NCBI GenBank assembly: GCA_023374025.1
Contig: SIJG01000073.1
Span: forward strand, 90,663 to 154,662
DNA: 64,000 nucleotides
Direction of reading: 5' to 3'
Source: Heterodera schachtii
Taxonomy: Eukaryota > Nematoda > Chromadorea > Rhabditida > Heteroderidae
Positions 43,690 to 55,146 of the stretch are shown piece by piece. The notes beneath the pieces are model-generated. The model saw only the letters and a program-made list of their open reading frames with translations, had not been told where the DNA came from and made no database searches. The stretch's first letter is position 1. The number at the start of each line of letters is the position of its first letter. Position numbers and translations under genes: made by a program.

Positions 43690-44290
43690 GGAATTTTTTC
43701 GGCACAAAAATGTAAATAGGCATACTATATTTATTTTTTTAATATTAAAGCTTAAGTAGAAAACCAAATAAAATTTTGATTTGGTTATTTTCTATTTTAA
43801 GAAATTTTGGTCATTTGCCTAAAAAAGAAGCCCTACTAATTAATTTAGTATTTAATAAGGATACGATTTTAGGCACTATTTCGCCATTTTTGGCACCTTT
43901 TTCAAGATTTTGGAAAAAATCCTAAACATAAATGCTAAAAAAACCCCTTTAGAATGACCAGAAAAAATTTCAGAAATAAACCCCCTAAGAAATGAAAAAA
44001 TTTTTCACCAAAATTTAATCTTTTTTTCTTGATAAAAATTTTTGGTTTTAAAAAATTGTGGTTATTCCAAAAAACTTTAAAACGATTGAAATGTAAGCAA
44101 AATTAAATTTTTTAAATTAAGTTTTTACGTGATTCGCTACCTAAAAAAGCGTTAATAAAAAATTTTGTTTGCCTATTTTTGTGCATATTTGAGGGTTTTT
44201 GTTCCTATTTAATGCTTATTTTGCGATTTTTTTTCTGTCTTTTTAGGTGCCTATTTCACGATTTTTTGTGCATAAAATCGCATCCCTAGT
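43690..44290. mobile_element. Inverted-repeat element(s) with GATTTTAGGCAC / GTGCATAAAATC ends
   Basis: 43858-44289 starts GGATACGATTTTAGGCAC and ends GTGCATAAAATCGCATCCCT, an inverted pair. Just left, 43.69-43.84 kb ends CCTAAAAAAGAAGCCCTA like the right end of the element at 37.7-38.15 kb. The right part of this element also belongs to the large inverted duplication below. Confidence 0.5.
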
Positions 44291-46288
44291 AATTAATTTA
44301 TATTTATTTTTTCATGGCGATTTATCCAATTTTTCCTCAATTTTTCTTTAATTGCTTCAAATTTCATGTGATTTCTTTTTCCTTGGGATTTCGGTCCCGT
44401 TTTTTTTTATAATATTTTGCAATATTGCATTTTTAGAGCATATTTCGGCCATTTTTCCACCTCTCTATCCGGATTAAAATTTATAGAAATAAATTGGACA
44501 CCGACGATGGACTAATTTTGCTCGGGGTGCTACGTGATTCACTGCTCACAATTGTTCGAGAATAGAACCAATTTCATGTTCGAGAACACTGTTCGACGAT
44601 GCATGAATTGAAAAAAGCGATCGAATAAAAATGTGTAAATTTTTGGTATTTATGAGTTTATGAGCCCTTGATTTTTTTCATTCATTTCAATTTTTGGTGC
44701 TGGAATTCGAGCGAACACTAAGAATTTAAATAATTTTGGAGAAAAGGCGGGTCACAAAACAAGGAAATACCATATTATTGGATCAAAAAATGCTGTTCAT
44801 TAACGCATTAAAAAATTTTTTTTGGGGTTTTAAAAAAATTTGAGCCGATTATCATCCTCAAAATCAAATGGTCGAAAATGGGGCAAATTTCTTTTTCCAT
44901 TTTTCAAAGTTGTAATTCCAATTCCCAATTTATGCAATGATTTTATGTCATCCAATTTTTGGATTTGATTCTTTAATTTCGTAATATTGCTTCATCTTTT
45001 TCAATTTGCTAACATTGGTATGTTGTGCTTGAACAAAAATGAAATAATAAAATTTTAAAAAATCATCTTATTCTTACTTTTATATATATTTTGGCATTAA
45101 TTCTTTTTTCCATTTTCGAAATGTTATATTAGAAATGCCTAATTCCTTCACAAATTCTTTCTGTTGCCTTGGCATATAATTCTTTAAATTCATTCAAATC
45201 GTTCAATGAATTTGCGCTTTTTCTGCTCATAAATTGCTTTTTATTTTTTTTTATTTAAATTTAATTCATTTTTCCATTTTTGTATTAATTTTCTATTTGC
45301 TCCTAATAATTTTCCAATTTTCGTCTCAATTTTGCTTTGGTTTTTCCATTCAAATTTTCCTTTTTCTTTTAATTTTTCTTTAATTGCATCAAATTTTTGA
45401 CAGTTTCTCTTTTTTGTTGATCACTTGGACCATTTCCCATTTCTTCACCCATTTGATCAACTGCTGTTGAGTTATCATTTTGCTCGTTTTGTTCGTTTTG
45501 TTCAATTTTTATCATCACTTTTTCTTCTCTTTCATTTTTGTTCCATTCATTTCCGAATATTTCATCAAAATTTGGTCGGATTTTGCGGGTTCAATTTTAT
45601 AAATAAATAATATAATAAATATTAAATAGCATAAATTCATTTCAAATTAAATAAGATTTGTATGGAAAAATAAATTTATATTTCAGAATTTATTGCTTCC
45701 ACTGAATTAATTGATTATAATATTAATTATTTATTGAGCAGATTTTTTTTCTAATAGAAAAAATGTTTATTATGGTTTGAAGTTTGTATGATGGTGCTCT
45801 ATATCCATATTTTCTGTCCATAAAAAGGGAAGTATAAAAGGAAATACGAAAGCAAAATTGAGAGAAAAATTGCAAAATTATTAGGAACAAATCGAAAATT
45901 AATATAAAAATGGAAAAATGAATTGAATTTAATAAAAATAAAATTAGAAAAGCGAATTTATGAGCATAAAAAGCGCAAATTCATTGAAAGATTTGATGAA
46001 TTTAAAAGTGTATATGGCCAAGGCAAAAAGAAAAAATTTGCAAAGGAATTGGGCATTTGTGAAAAGACATTTCGAAAATGGAAAAACGAATCAATGCCAA
46101 AATACCATAAAAGTAAAAAGAATTTTTGTTTAAATCATAAAATAAATTATACATATTCAGATGATCACAAATTAAGAAAGGTGAAAGAATATTATGAAAT
46201 TAAAGAATCAAATCCGAAAATGAGCGACGAAATAATTGCCAAAAAATTGCGAATTTCACGAGAAACTCTGAGAAAGTGGAAAAAGAAA
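44175..46288. repeat. Left arm of a large inverted duplication (~2.1 kb)
   Basis: Reverse complement of 47061-49200: for example GGATTAAAATTTATAGAAAT here pairs with the reverse at 48.88-48.9 kb, and the HTH-gene sequences at 45.0-45.64 kb and 45.9-46.29 kb pair with 47.7-48.5 kb and 47.06-47.4 kb. The arms are separated by about 770 bp. Identity looks high but with indels; the left-arm gene copy is broken while the right-arm copy is intact. Confidence 0.8.
44880..45640 (-). pseudogene. Broken copy of the HTH secreted-protein gene
   Basis: Starts like the intact gene at 47712 (MNLCYLIFIILFIYKIEP) but loses one base after the signal peptide, shifting the frame; later segments (acidic Gln/Asn stretch, both HTH modules and the third HTH exon near 44.9 kb) can be recognised in alternating frames. 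It is the left-arm counterpart of the intact gene. Confidence 0.7.
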
Positions 46289-46303
46289 TTTGCTACCACT
46301 TGA
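45923..46303 (+). pseudogene. HTH-family 3' fragment without signal peptide
   Basis: Open from about 45923: two HTH modules, KFAKELGICEKTFRKWKNES and IIAKKLRISRETLRKWKKKF, with the family intron (GTAAAAAG ... TTCAG at 46.11-46.16 kb) read through in frame. The 5' exon with the signal peptide is missing. A truncated copy inside the left arm; its inverted partner is at 47060-47418. Confidence 0.6.
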
Positions 46304-46950
46304 TCACAGTGATTTAATTTGTCAATGCTTTCCTAGGATTTATATAAAGTATTATCCATCGTTTATACACTTTATATTTGGGATAAAAATTTAAGTGTCG
46401 AAGTTTGAAAAAGACAATTTTATTTACAAAATATATAAAACAAAATAAAAAAAATTATAATTCAAAAATAAAAATTAATTTCGTTTTCAATTTTTTAAAA
46501 TTTCATTTCGAGTTCGGTTCCGAGTAGTGAGTTAGTTTCGCCCAATCCTTAGCAGGGCCAACCAAGAAACACTGAAATGAGTACAAAATCTAAATTAAAC
46601 AGAATCAAAAAAGACAGAAAACATTGTTTTGTAGCTTTCTTTTCTCATTTTGATCCTATTTTCACTTCCCTATTTTATTTTGAATTGATTAAATTAATAA
46701 TTTTTTCTGTTTTTGGATGCATTTCCATGATTCCCCTGCTTATTGATTATTTCATCCAACGAATAAAAATATGTTTGTTTTTTTTAATTTATTTTAACAA
46801 AATACGAAAATTCAGGAAAACCCAGTGGCATTTATAGGCACTTTGGGTTATTCAGGATTTATTCCAAAAAAATTTTTGGGGAACAAGGGGGTCGCGATCC
46901 CAGTAGGCGCTACAAAAATTGTGAAAATTTGATTGTGATTTGTTGACATA
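46106..46950 (+). repeat. Segment duplicated at 57118-57960
   Basis: From TACCATAAAAGTAAAAAG through the HTH fragment, its stop and about 650 bp of flank the sequence is almost identical to 57118-57960, with a ~39-bp deletion in the other copy near 57654 and a short insertion near 57731. Both copies end at the same GCGATCCCAGTAGGCGCTAC stretch, a degenerate GC palindrome. Confidence 0.8.
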
Positions 46951-47059
46951 CTTTCGCCAAAAAATGTGTAAAAATTTCTCGGTTTCCGAGACTAAAAACC
47001 CGAGACCGGGAAACGAGATGGAGAACTTGAACACGGGTATTTGAACACGTAAATTTTTA
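46304..47059. other. Spacer of the large inverted duplication
   Basis: No gene. Contains a degenerate GC palindrome near 46.9 kb and the word-repeat CTCGGTTTCCGAGACTAAAA at 46.98-47.03 kb, also found at 58.3 and 58.65 kb. Confidence 0.4.
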
Positions 47060-47418
47060 TCACCACTTTCTCAGAGTTTCTCGTGAAATTCGCAATTTTT
47101 TGGCAATTATTTTGTCGCTCATTTTCGGATTTGATTCTTTAATTTCATAATATTCTTTCACCTTTCTTAATTTGTGATCATCTGAATATGTATAATTTAT
47201 TTTATGATTTAAACAAAAATTCTTTTTACTTTTATGGTATTTTGGCATTGATTCGTTTTTCCATTTTCGAAATGTCTTTCTGAAATGCCCAATTCCTTTG
47301 CAAATTTTTTCTGTTTGCCTTGGCCATATACACTTTTAAATTCATCAAATCTTTCAATGAATTTGCGCTTTTTATGCTCATAAATTCGCTTTTTAATTTT
47401 ATTTTTATTTAAATTCAA
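47060..47418 (-). pseudogene. HTH-family fragment, right-arm partner of 45923-46303
   Basis: On - the same two HTH modules can be read, but a one-base deletion after KFAKELGISE shifts the frame, so two overlapping open frames are needed. The 3' end is cut after ISRETLRKW, exactly where the arms of the duplication stop matching. Confidence 0.6.
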
Positions 47419-49200
47419 TTCATTTTTCCATTTTTGTATTAATTTTCTATTTGCGCCTTATAATTTTGCAATTTTTCTCTCAATTTTCCTTTCGTATTTC
47501 CTTTTGTATTTCCCTTTTTATGGAAAAATATTGAAATATGGATATAGAACACAATCCTACAAACTTCAATCCATAATAAACATTTTTTCTATTAGAAAAA
47601 AAAAACTCTGCTCAATAAATAGGTAATTAATTTTATAATCAATTAATTCAGTGGAAGCAATAAATTCTGAAATATAAATTTATTTTTCCATACAAATCTT
47701 ATTTAATTGAAATGAATTTATGCTATTTAATATTTATTATATTATTTATTTATAAAATTGAACCCAGCAAAATCCGACCAAATTTTGATGAAATATTCGG
47801 CAACGAATGGAACAAAAATGAAAGAGAAGAAAAAGTGATGATAAAATTTGAACAAAACGAACAAAACGAGCAAAATGATAACTCAACAGCAGTTGATCAA
47901 ATGGGTGAAGAAATGGGAAATGGTTCAATTGATCAACAAAAAAGAGAAACTGTCAAAAAATTTGATGCAATTAAAGAAAAATTAAAAGAAAAAGGAAAAT
48001 TTGAATGGAAAAACCAAAGCAAAATTGAGACGAAAATTGGAAAATTATTAGGAGCAAATAGAAAATTAATACAAAAATGGAAAAAAGAATTAAATTTAAA
48101 TAAAAATAAAATTAAAAAGCAAATTTATGAGCAGAAAAAGAGCGAATTCATTGAACGATTTGAAGAATTTAAAGAATTATATGCCCAAGGGAAACAGAAA
48201 GAATTTGCAAAGGAATTGGGCATTTCTAAAGAGACATTTCGAAAATGGAAAAAAGAATTGCTGCCAAAATATAATAAAAGTAAGAATAAGTGATTTTTTA
48301 AAATTTTATTATTTCATTTTTTGTTTAAGCACAACATACCAATTTTGACAAATTGAAAAAGATGAAGCAATATTACGAAATCAAGGAAAGAAATCCGCAA
48401 ATTGGTGACATAAAAATTGTTGATAAATTAGGAATTGGAATTACAACTTTGAAAAAATGGAAAAAGAAATTTGCACCATTTTCGACCATTTGATTTTGCG
48501 GGTGATAATCAGCTCACATTTTTTTAAAACCCCAAAAAAATTTTTTAATGCGTTAATGAACAACCCTAAAGCATTTTTTGATCCAATAAATATGGTATTT
48601 CCTTGTTTTGTGACCCGCCTTTTCTCCAAAATTATTTAAATTCTTATGGTTCGCTCGAATTTCAGCACCAAAAATTGAAATGTATGAAAAGCTTGAAAAA
48701 AATAAAGGGCTCAAAACTCATAAATACCAAAAATTTACACATTTTTATTCGATCGCTTTTTTCAATTCATGCATCGTCGAACAGTGTTCTCGAACATGAA
48801 ATTGGTTCTATTCTCGAACAATTGTGAGCAGTGAATCACGTAGCACCCCGGGCAAAATTAGTCCATCGTCGGTGTCCAATTTATTTCTATAAATTTTAAT
48901 CCGGATAGAGAGGTGGAAAAATGGCCGAAATATGCTCTAAAAATGCAATATTGCAAAATATTATAAAAAAAAACGGGACCGAAATCCCAAGGAAAAAGAA
49001 ATCACATGAAATTTGAAGCAATTAAAGAAAAATTGAGGAAAAATTGGATAAATCGCCATGAAAAAATAAATATAAATTAATTACTAGGGATGCGATTTTA
49101 TGCACAAAAAATCGTGAAATAGGCACCTAAAAGACAAAAAAAAATCGCAAAATAGGCATTAAATAGGAACAAAAACCCTCAAATATGCACAAAAATAGCA
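47061..49200. repeat. Right arm of the large inverted duplication
   Basis: Inverted copy of 44175-46288. Ends at the sequence ACAAAAACCCTCAAATATGC, shared with the left arm in reverse. Carries the intact HTH gene 47712-48493. Confidence 0.8.
47712..48493 (+). CDS. Secreted three-HTH protein, intact copy
   Basis: Exons 47712-48279 and 48330-48493, phase 1, GT-AG, 243 residues. Signal peptide MNLCYLIFIILFIYKIEPSK, a short conserved block IRPNFDEIFGNEW, an acidic Asn/Gln linker, then three helix-turn-helix modules: KLLGANRKLIQKWKKELN, FAKELGISKETFRKWKKELL and, in exon 2, VDKLGIGITTLKKWKKKF. Lys rich throughout. No transposase catalytic domain. Paralogues: intact on - at 49284-50110 and broken copies nearby. 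Shares the layout signal peptide + acidic linker + HTH exons with phase-1 introns with the gene at 40804-43031. DNA binding is inferred from the HTH pattern. Confidence 0.65.
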
Positions 49201-49283
49201 AAAATAAACATTAATAAATTCATTTAATGCAATATAAATTCGATTTTCTCCCAAGAAAGCAGTGATAAATTAAAAATCAGTGA

Positions 49284-50110
49284 TCAAATGGAAGTAAATT
49301 TCTTTTTCCATCTTTTTATAGTATTAATTCCAATTCCCAATTTTTTGGCAATTATTTCATCGCTCATTTTCGGATTTGATTCATTAATTTCGTAATATTG
49401 CTTCATCTTTCTTAATTTGTGCTCATCTGAATATGTATAATTTATAATATATGATTAAATGAAAAATCCTTACTTTTATTATATTTTGGCATTAATTCTT
49501 TTTTCCATTTGCTAAATGTTTTTTCCGAAATACCCAATTCCTTCGCAAATTCTTTCTGTTTTCCATGACGATATAATTTTTTAAATTCATCAATTCGTTC
49601 AATGAATTTTCGTTTTTTCTGCTCATAAAATAGCTTTTTTATTTTGTTTTTATTTAAATTTAATTCATTTTTCCATTTCCATATAAATTTCCGATTTGCG
49701 CCTAATAATTTTGCAATTTTTCTCTCAATTTTGCCTTGATTTTTCCATTCAAATTGTCCTTTTTCTTTTAACTTTTCTTTAATTAGTTCAAATTTTTTAA
49801 CAATTTCTCTCTTTTGCTCATCAGTTTCTTTCTTTTTATCACTTTGCTCACTTTTATGTATGTTTTGGTCATCCCAATTGGCCATTTGATCAATTGGGTC
49901 ATTTCCCATTTCTTCACCGTTAGTTGAAGAAAACGAATAAATTTCCAAATTTTCGTTTTGCTCGCTTTGTTCAATTTTTATCACAACTTCTTCTCTTTTA
50001 TTTTTATCCCATTCATTTCCAAATATTTCATCAAAATTTGGTCGGATTTTGCCGGATTCAATTTTATAAATAAAGAAAATTATGGAAAATATGAAATGCA
50101 ACAAAAACAT
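49284..50110 (-). CDS. Secreted three-HTH protein, paralogue
   Basis: Exons 50110-49474 and 49426-49284, phase 1, 259 residues. Signal peptide MFLLHFIFSIIFFIYKIESG, block KIRPNFDEIFGNEWDKN, longer acidic linker than the paralogue at 47712, then HTH modules KLLGANRKFIWKWKNELN, FAKELGISEKTFSKWKKELM and IIAKKLGIGINTIKRWKKKF. No frameshift is seen. The short, 47-nt intron sits at the same place and phase as in the paralogue. Function as for the family: putatively exported, DNA-binding-like; unproven. Confidence 0.65.
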
Positions 50111-50867
50111 TTTTTGGGGAAATTAAATTTATTGCTTTAAATGAATATTTAATATTATATGTATTTGCGTTTCAATAATATTATTCAATCATATTTATTT
50201 TCTCTTCAACAAATATTTTAAAATTAATACATTCGCATAATTCCTAACAGAGAAATCAATTTTTTACTCAGATTTTAAGAAATAAATTTCGCAAAAAATA
50301 AAAATATTAAAAAAATATTTTATTTTTATAAAAACGAAATTTAAAAATACAAATTTGATTGCTTCAATTTTTTAATTGAATCCACTTGCCTTTAAAATTT
50401 TCAATGATTGCTGTCCTGTGAAGGCCTACGGTTTTGAACACTTTCAATTTTCGCACATCCAAAAATATAAAATGTCAAAACGGAATGGCATCCAAATACT
50501 TTGATGCCATTCTCACTCCTGCAAAAAATTGTTCATACATGAAAAGGGGGGGTGGGCTGTCAACCGAAATTTTTGCGAAATGGTCCGGCCATGTAAATAG
50601 ACCAGGGTTTCGATATCTGAGGATTTAGCCTCATTTTGGGGTTTTTGATAGGGTCAAAGAGGGTTTTTTTTGAAACTGACGATTTGCGGATTTTTGTGGT
50701 CTTTTGAGAAAATTTGAGGATTTTTGTGGTCTTTTGAGAAAAAAGTGACAAAAACGCATAATTTTTTGAAAAATAGGTATATTTGGCAAAATGTTCGAAC
50801 TTTTTCTTCAAATCTTTAAACATTTTTTCGAAAAATCCTCAGTCAAAATCATTTTTTTTTGACAAAT
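50111..50867. other. Intergenic AT-rich stretch
   Basis: No gene. A duplicated GAGGATTTTTGTGGTCTTTTGAGAAAA phrase occurs at about 50.69-50.74 kb. Confidence 0.3.
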
Positions 50868-51490
50868 TCTGTAAACAAATCTCACTCAAAATTCCAAATT
50901 TTTTCCGGCAGCGCCTATCGGCACCGCCAGCCTCCACCTTGTTCCCTAAAGTTTTTAAAAAAATCTCAGCAAAAAAATCATAAAAATCTGATTTTTGGCT
51001 CCGATGCACTTAACGATTTGCTAATTATCCTCAAATTGTTAAAACTGATCATAGGAAGCGAAAATACAAAAATTGATATTAATTAAATTGTAAAAAACTA
51101 TTCAAAGTTATGTTGTTAAATGTTCTAATTTTTGGTCCTAAAATTTGATTTTTTGGCATGATACTCAAATTTTAAATTTTCTAAAAACCTGCTATAATTC
51201 CCATCCCTATTTTTCTTCAATCGAATTGATCAATTAGGAATATTAGATAAGCATTTGAACAAAACTTGGCACAAAACGTAAAAAAAAATTGGATTTAGCA
51301 AATCCCGATAATCCCGCGGGATCCCGAAAAAAATCTTCGGGATTGATCGGGATCGGGATTCGATCGGGATCCCGATTCGGGATCCGTCCCGATCGTTTTT
51401 CCAAAATGTTCGGGATTGATCGGGATCGGGATTCAGTCGGGATCCCGACTCGGGATCCCTCCGACCCCAGTCGTCCGGTCTCTAATAAAT
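50868..51490. repeat. Left arm of inverted repeats flanking the SPRY gene
   Basis: About 620 bp, reverse complement of 53069-53690. From outside in: GC palindrome (50905-50928), AT-rich part with ACATTTAACAACATA-type words, then a CGGGATCCCGA word-repeat block (51300-51475) and the end GTCCGGTCTCTA. Confidence 0.8.
50905..50928. repeat. GC-rich near-palindromic dispersed repeat core
   Basis: CCGGCAGCGCCTATCGGCAC then CGCC, at the outer side of the left SPRY arm. Confidence 0.7.
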
Positions 51491-52388
51491 ATGTATAAAA
51501 AGTATTTTAACACTTTCCTTTAGGTTTGAAATTTTCAATCTCCCCTCGAGGTGCCCAGAAGAAAATACCGCGGATACTCTGGTAATTATGATATTTCAAA
51601 AGAAGAGCAATGCTCTCTTTTTTATCCTTTGGATGATGTGATTACACTAGAAGTCATTATAATCCCAGAAATTACCAAAAAAAATATAAATGAAATGAAA
51701 CTAATTTTAATTTAAATTCGAGAAATTAGCAAAACTCATCATAAATAGAAAAATAATTCTATGTTTTTTTAAATAATTTCGTATTATGTATATCTTCATT
51801 CGTACATTGAGTTTGTAAATATTTTTTTATACACCAATATATTGAAGAAAAGCAAATTTTTTGTGCAAAAAGTAATGTTCAAATTTTTTTTATCGCGCAC
51901 AAATGCTTTAAAATTATGATAACATACAATAATTTTACCCTAAGGGCATTTTTTTAAAATATTTAGAGAAAGAAACAATAAAAAACAAAATCGTTCCACT
52001 CCTCAACTAATTGCAAGATTTGTTAATTGATGATCATAGTTGTAAAACTAATCGGCAAAAAAAAACCTTTACGCGACAATTTGTTTTTAATTTAGAGGGA
52101 CGTTCGCAAAAATAAACTTTTTGCGGGACTATTTTTTGCCACTTTGCACAATATTTTAACGTAAAAAACATGTTTGCTGAGAGACGAAATGTTGCGTAGT
52201 TCGATGGACCCATTAAAAAAAGTGAAGGCGTTTATGCTATTTAAGCCAAGGAGAAATTAATATTTTTCATTCAGTTTTCAATATCAATCTTAAATATTTG
52301 TATGCGCGAGATTCTCGGCGGCAGACCTACGGTATTTTTATTAAAAAAACACAAAAAATATTAAGTTTCAGAGATTTGCACCTTTTCC

Positions 52389-52961
52389 ATGTCACAGCTT
52401 AGTCCGAACCGTCTCTTCGAGAATCTCAAATATTTTGAAACCCGTTTTGATGGAGATGGGTTAATTTTCAGTTGTTTATAAAAAAACATTTCTCTAAAGG
52501 ACCTTCGGTATTGGATTATCATCGACACTGGTTCAACAAAATGAGTTCATTGGGTGGGACCGTGGGATAGGTTTTGACTCAGATGGTGACATTATCGGTA
52601 TGAGTCTATTGATTTCCAGTTAGAATTTAATTCTGACATCATTATTATAAAGGACTAGAGCAATATGGAGGGCCCTCTGTATTGAAGACTTGGACCTATT
52701 CGAGAGGGGAAGTTATTGGTGTAGGAATTACAACTGATGAGCTTTTTTTTACAATAAACGGCACAATCATAGGTAAACATAACACGATTCGCGATTTTAA
52801 TATATTTTTAAGAAAGAGGAATATGTCAATTGCCATCTGATATTTGGTTTCCAATTGTGTCTCTTCGTGGAGACGAAACAATGGCAACAGTCAACATAGG
52901 ACACGTCTTCATGTTCGACTTGAGGAAATTATCTTTTTCATTTGCATTTGTTTTTTATTGA
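52389..52961 (+). CDS. SPRY-domain protein (5' incomplete?)
   Basis: Four exons join with consistent phases: 52389-52459, 52500-52597, 52653-52772, 52813-52961, 145 residues. The SPRY pattern is clear: KYFETRFDGDG|TFGIGLSS, FIGWDRGIGFDSDGDIIG, TWTYSRGEVIGVGITTDELF, FFTINGTII, then LPSDIWFPIVSLRGDE and TVNIGHVFMFDLRK. Against typical SPRY domains the first two strands look short, so an upstream exon is likely (the frame is open upstream to about 52370). No signal peptide is seen, so nothing supports a SPRYSEC-type secreted effector, although SPRY proteins are expanded in cyst nematodes. The gene lies wholly between inverted repeat arms, suggesting capture or duplication by an element. Confidence 0.7.
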
Positions 52962-53068
52962 AGTTGGGATATCTCTGTTTTTGATTTTGTTGAATAAAAA
53001 ATTACTGAAAAGCCGCATTATAATCTTAATTAGTCGTTGGGTATATGCCCACGGGGAAGGAGTCTTGG

Positions 53069-53690
53069 GTATATACTAGAGACCGGACAACTGGGGTCGG
53101 AGGGATCCCGAGTCGGGATCCCGAATGAATCCCGATCCCGATCAATCCCGAACATTTTGGAAAAACGATCGGGACGGATCCCGAGTCGGGATCCCGACCG
53201 AATCCCGATCCCGATCAATCCCGAAGATTTTTTTTCGGGATCCCGCGGGATTATCGGGATTTGCTCAAACCCAATTTTTTTTTTACATTTTGTGCCAAGT
53301 TTTGTTCAAATGTTTATCTAATATTTATAATGATCAATTCGATTGAAGAAAAAAAAGTGATGTGAATTATATCCGATTTTTATAGAAATTTTTCAAAATT
53401 GGAATATCATGCCCAAAAAATCAGATTTTCAAAAATGAGAACATTTAACAACATAGCCTTAAATAATTTTTACAATTTAATAAATTAATATCAATTTTTG
53501 TATTTTCGCCTCAGATGATCATTTTTAATAATTTTGAGAAACGGAAACAAAAAATCAGATTTTTAAGATTTTTTTGCTGAAAATTTTTTCAAAAACTTTA
53601 GGGCAACCGGGGGTGGGGGAGGTCGGCGGTGCCGATAGGCGCCGCCGGGAAAATTTTTAAAATTTGAAATGTAATTTGTTAACAGAATTT
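53069..53690. repeat. Right arm of inverted repeats flanking the SPRY gene
   Basis: Begins TAGAGACCGGAC, then the CGGGATCCCGA word block (53100-53265), the AT-rich part and the GC palindrome at 53624-53647. Just left of it (53030-53070) lies GTTGGGTATATGCCCACGGG, the unit of the minisatellite at 54.3 kb. Confidence 0.8.
53624..53647. repeat. GC-rich near-palindromic dispersed repeat core
   Basis: CGGCGGTGCCGATAGGCGCC then GCCG; almost perfect pairing. Confidence 0.75.
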
Positions 53691-54094
53691 ATCCTAAAAC
53701 TGTCCATATTTTGTGATTTTGAATTAATTTATAAGAAAATAATAGGTTCTTGGGTTTGGTGATACCAATTGGCACCTAAGGAAAAATATGTAGACAACAA
53801 TTTTATTCTGATTATTGGACAAAATTCTTAGAAATCGTTGTGCCATAAAACTACCTAATAAGATTTAGAATAATGTTTTAGAAATTAAAAAAAATAATTC
53901 TTTTTATGAAGAAATAAAAGTCACAAAATGGCCAACTTTTGCGTCAAATTTTGTAAATTTAAGTGGAATTTTGGAGACCTGTAAAATTTTTTGGGATTTT
54001 TAAGGGATTTTTTAAGAAAAATTAGCAAACGACAATATTTTTTAATTTAAAATTCAAGATCTTAATTTAAAAAATGGAGATTTTTTGAAAATGA

Positions 54095-54275
54095 CTTCAA
54101 TCCCGCGGGATCCCGCGGGATTGGTAAAATGGTCGGGAGGGATCCCGATTCGGGATCCCGATGAAATCCCGATCCCGATCAATCCCGATGAATTTAAAAA
54201 ATCGCTAGGCACGGATCCCGAGGTCGGGATCCCGAATTTAATCCCGCGGGATCCCGATCCCGTCCGGTCTCTAGT
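54095..54275. repeat. Third CGGGAT word-repeat element
   Basis: TCCCGCGGGATCCCGCGGGA, GATCCCGATTCGGGATCCCG and related words, ending GTCCGGTCTCTAG. It sits directly against the 29-bp minisatellite, like the right SPRY arm does. Confidence 0.7.
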
Positions 54276-54670
54276 ATATACCCATTGGGAAAGAGTCATT
54301 GGGTATATGCCGACAGGGTGAGTTATTGGCTATATGCCCAATGGAAGGGAGTCATTGGGTATATCCCAACGGGAGGGAGTCATTGGGTATACGCCCAATG
54401 GGTGGGAGTCATTGGGTATATGCCCAATGGGAGGGAGTCATTGGGTATCTGCCCAACGGGAGGGAGTCATTGGGTAACGGGAGGGAGTCATTGGGTATCT
54501 GCCCAACGGGAGGGAGTCATTGGGTATATGCCCAACGGGAGGGAGTCATTGGGTATATGCCCAACGGGAGGGAGTCATTGGGTATCTGCCCGATGGGAGG
54601 GAGTCATTGGGTATCTGCCCAATGGGAAGGAAAGAATTTGGTATATGCTCAATGGGGAGGAAAGTCATTG
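54276..54670 (+). repeat. 29-bp tandem minisatellite
   Basis: About 13 units of GTCATTGGGTATATGCCCAA followed by CGGGAGGGA, with variants TATCTGCCC and truncated units near 54470. Unit length is often not a multiple of 3 apart from drift, and several frames are open; the open frames are artefacts of the repeat. Confidence 0.9.
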
Positions 54671-55146
54671 ACATTTTTATGCCTTCTTATGACTATTCTC
54701 ACCTGTTCTGCTGCCTTTTTTTTCACCTGCTATGACAATGTTTTTCACCTGTTCTGCCCCTTTTTTCACCTCCTATGACTATTTTTTCACACAATTTTGA
54801 CTTATTTTTGAACTTCTTATGGCTCTTTTCCCCGGGTATGACCTTTTTTCTTATGATTTTTCCCTATTTTGACGTTTTCCCTCGCCGCTAAATTTTACCT
54901 GTTATCATTTTTGATCATATGTGGTCATAAGTTTTTTCACATGTTTTACCCATTTCGATCGTTTTACGATTATTCTGTTAATAATAATTTCAACTTTTAA
55001 CATTCAATTACGATTCCCTCCTTTTCAATCAATTTAAACATCTCAAATATACAGCTAAAGGGAAAAATGATTAGTGCCACGGGGTCGAAAGAGGAAGGAA
55101 AGGGGTTATCGGTAGATAAATTTACACCGAGATTTGCGGCCTGATA
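54671..55146. other. Intergenic stretch with CACCTGTTCTG and TTTTTTCACCT words
   Basis: Degenerate repeats of CTTATGACTATT and TTCACCTG words at 54.69-54.95 kb. No gene. Confidence 0.4.

Noticed and set aside
52389..52961. Calling the SPRY gene a SPRYSEC effector
   Set aside because: No signal peptide is visible and the 5' end is uncertain.
54285..54778. Long overlapping open frames with GGSHWVYAQ-type repeats
   Set aside because: They are the 29-bp minisatellite read in several frames.
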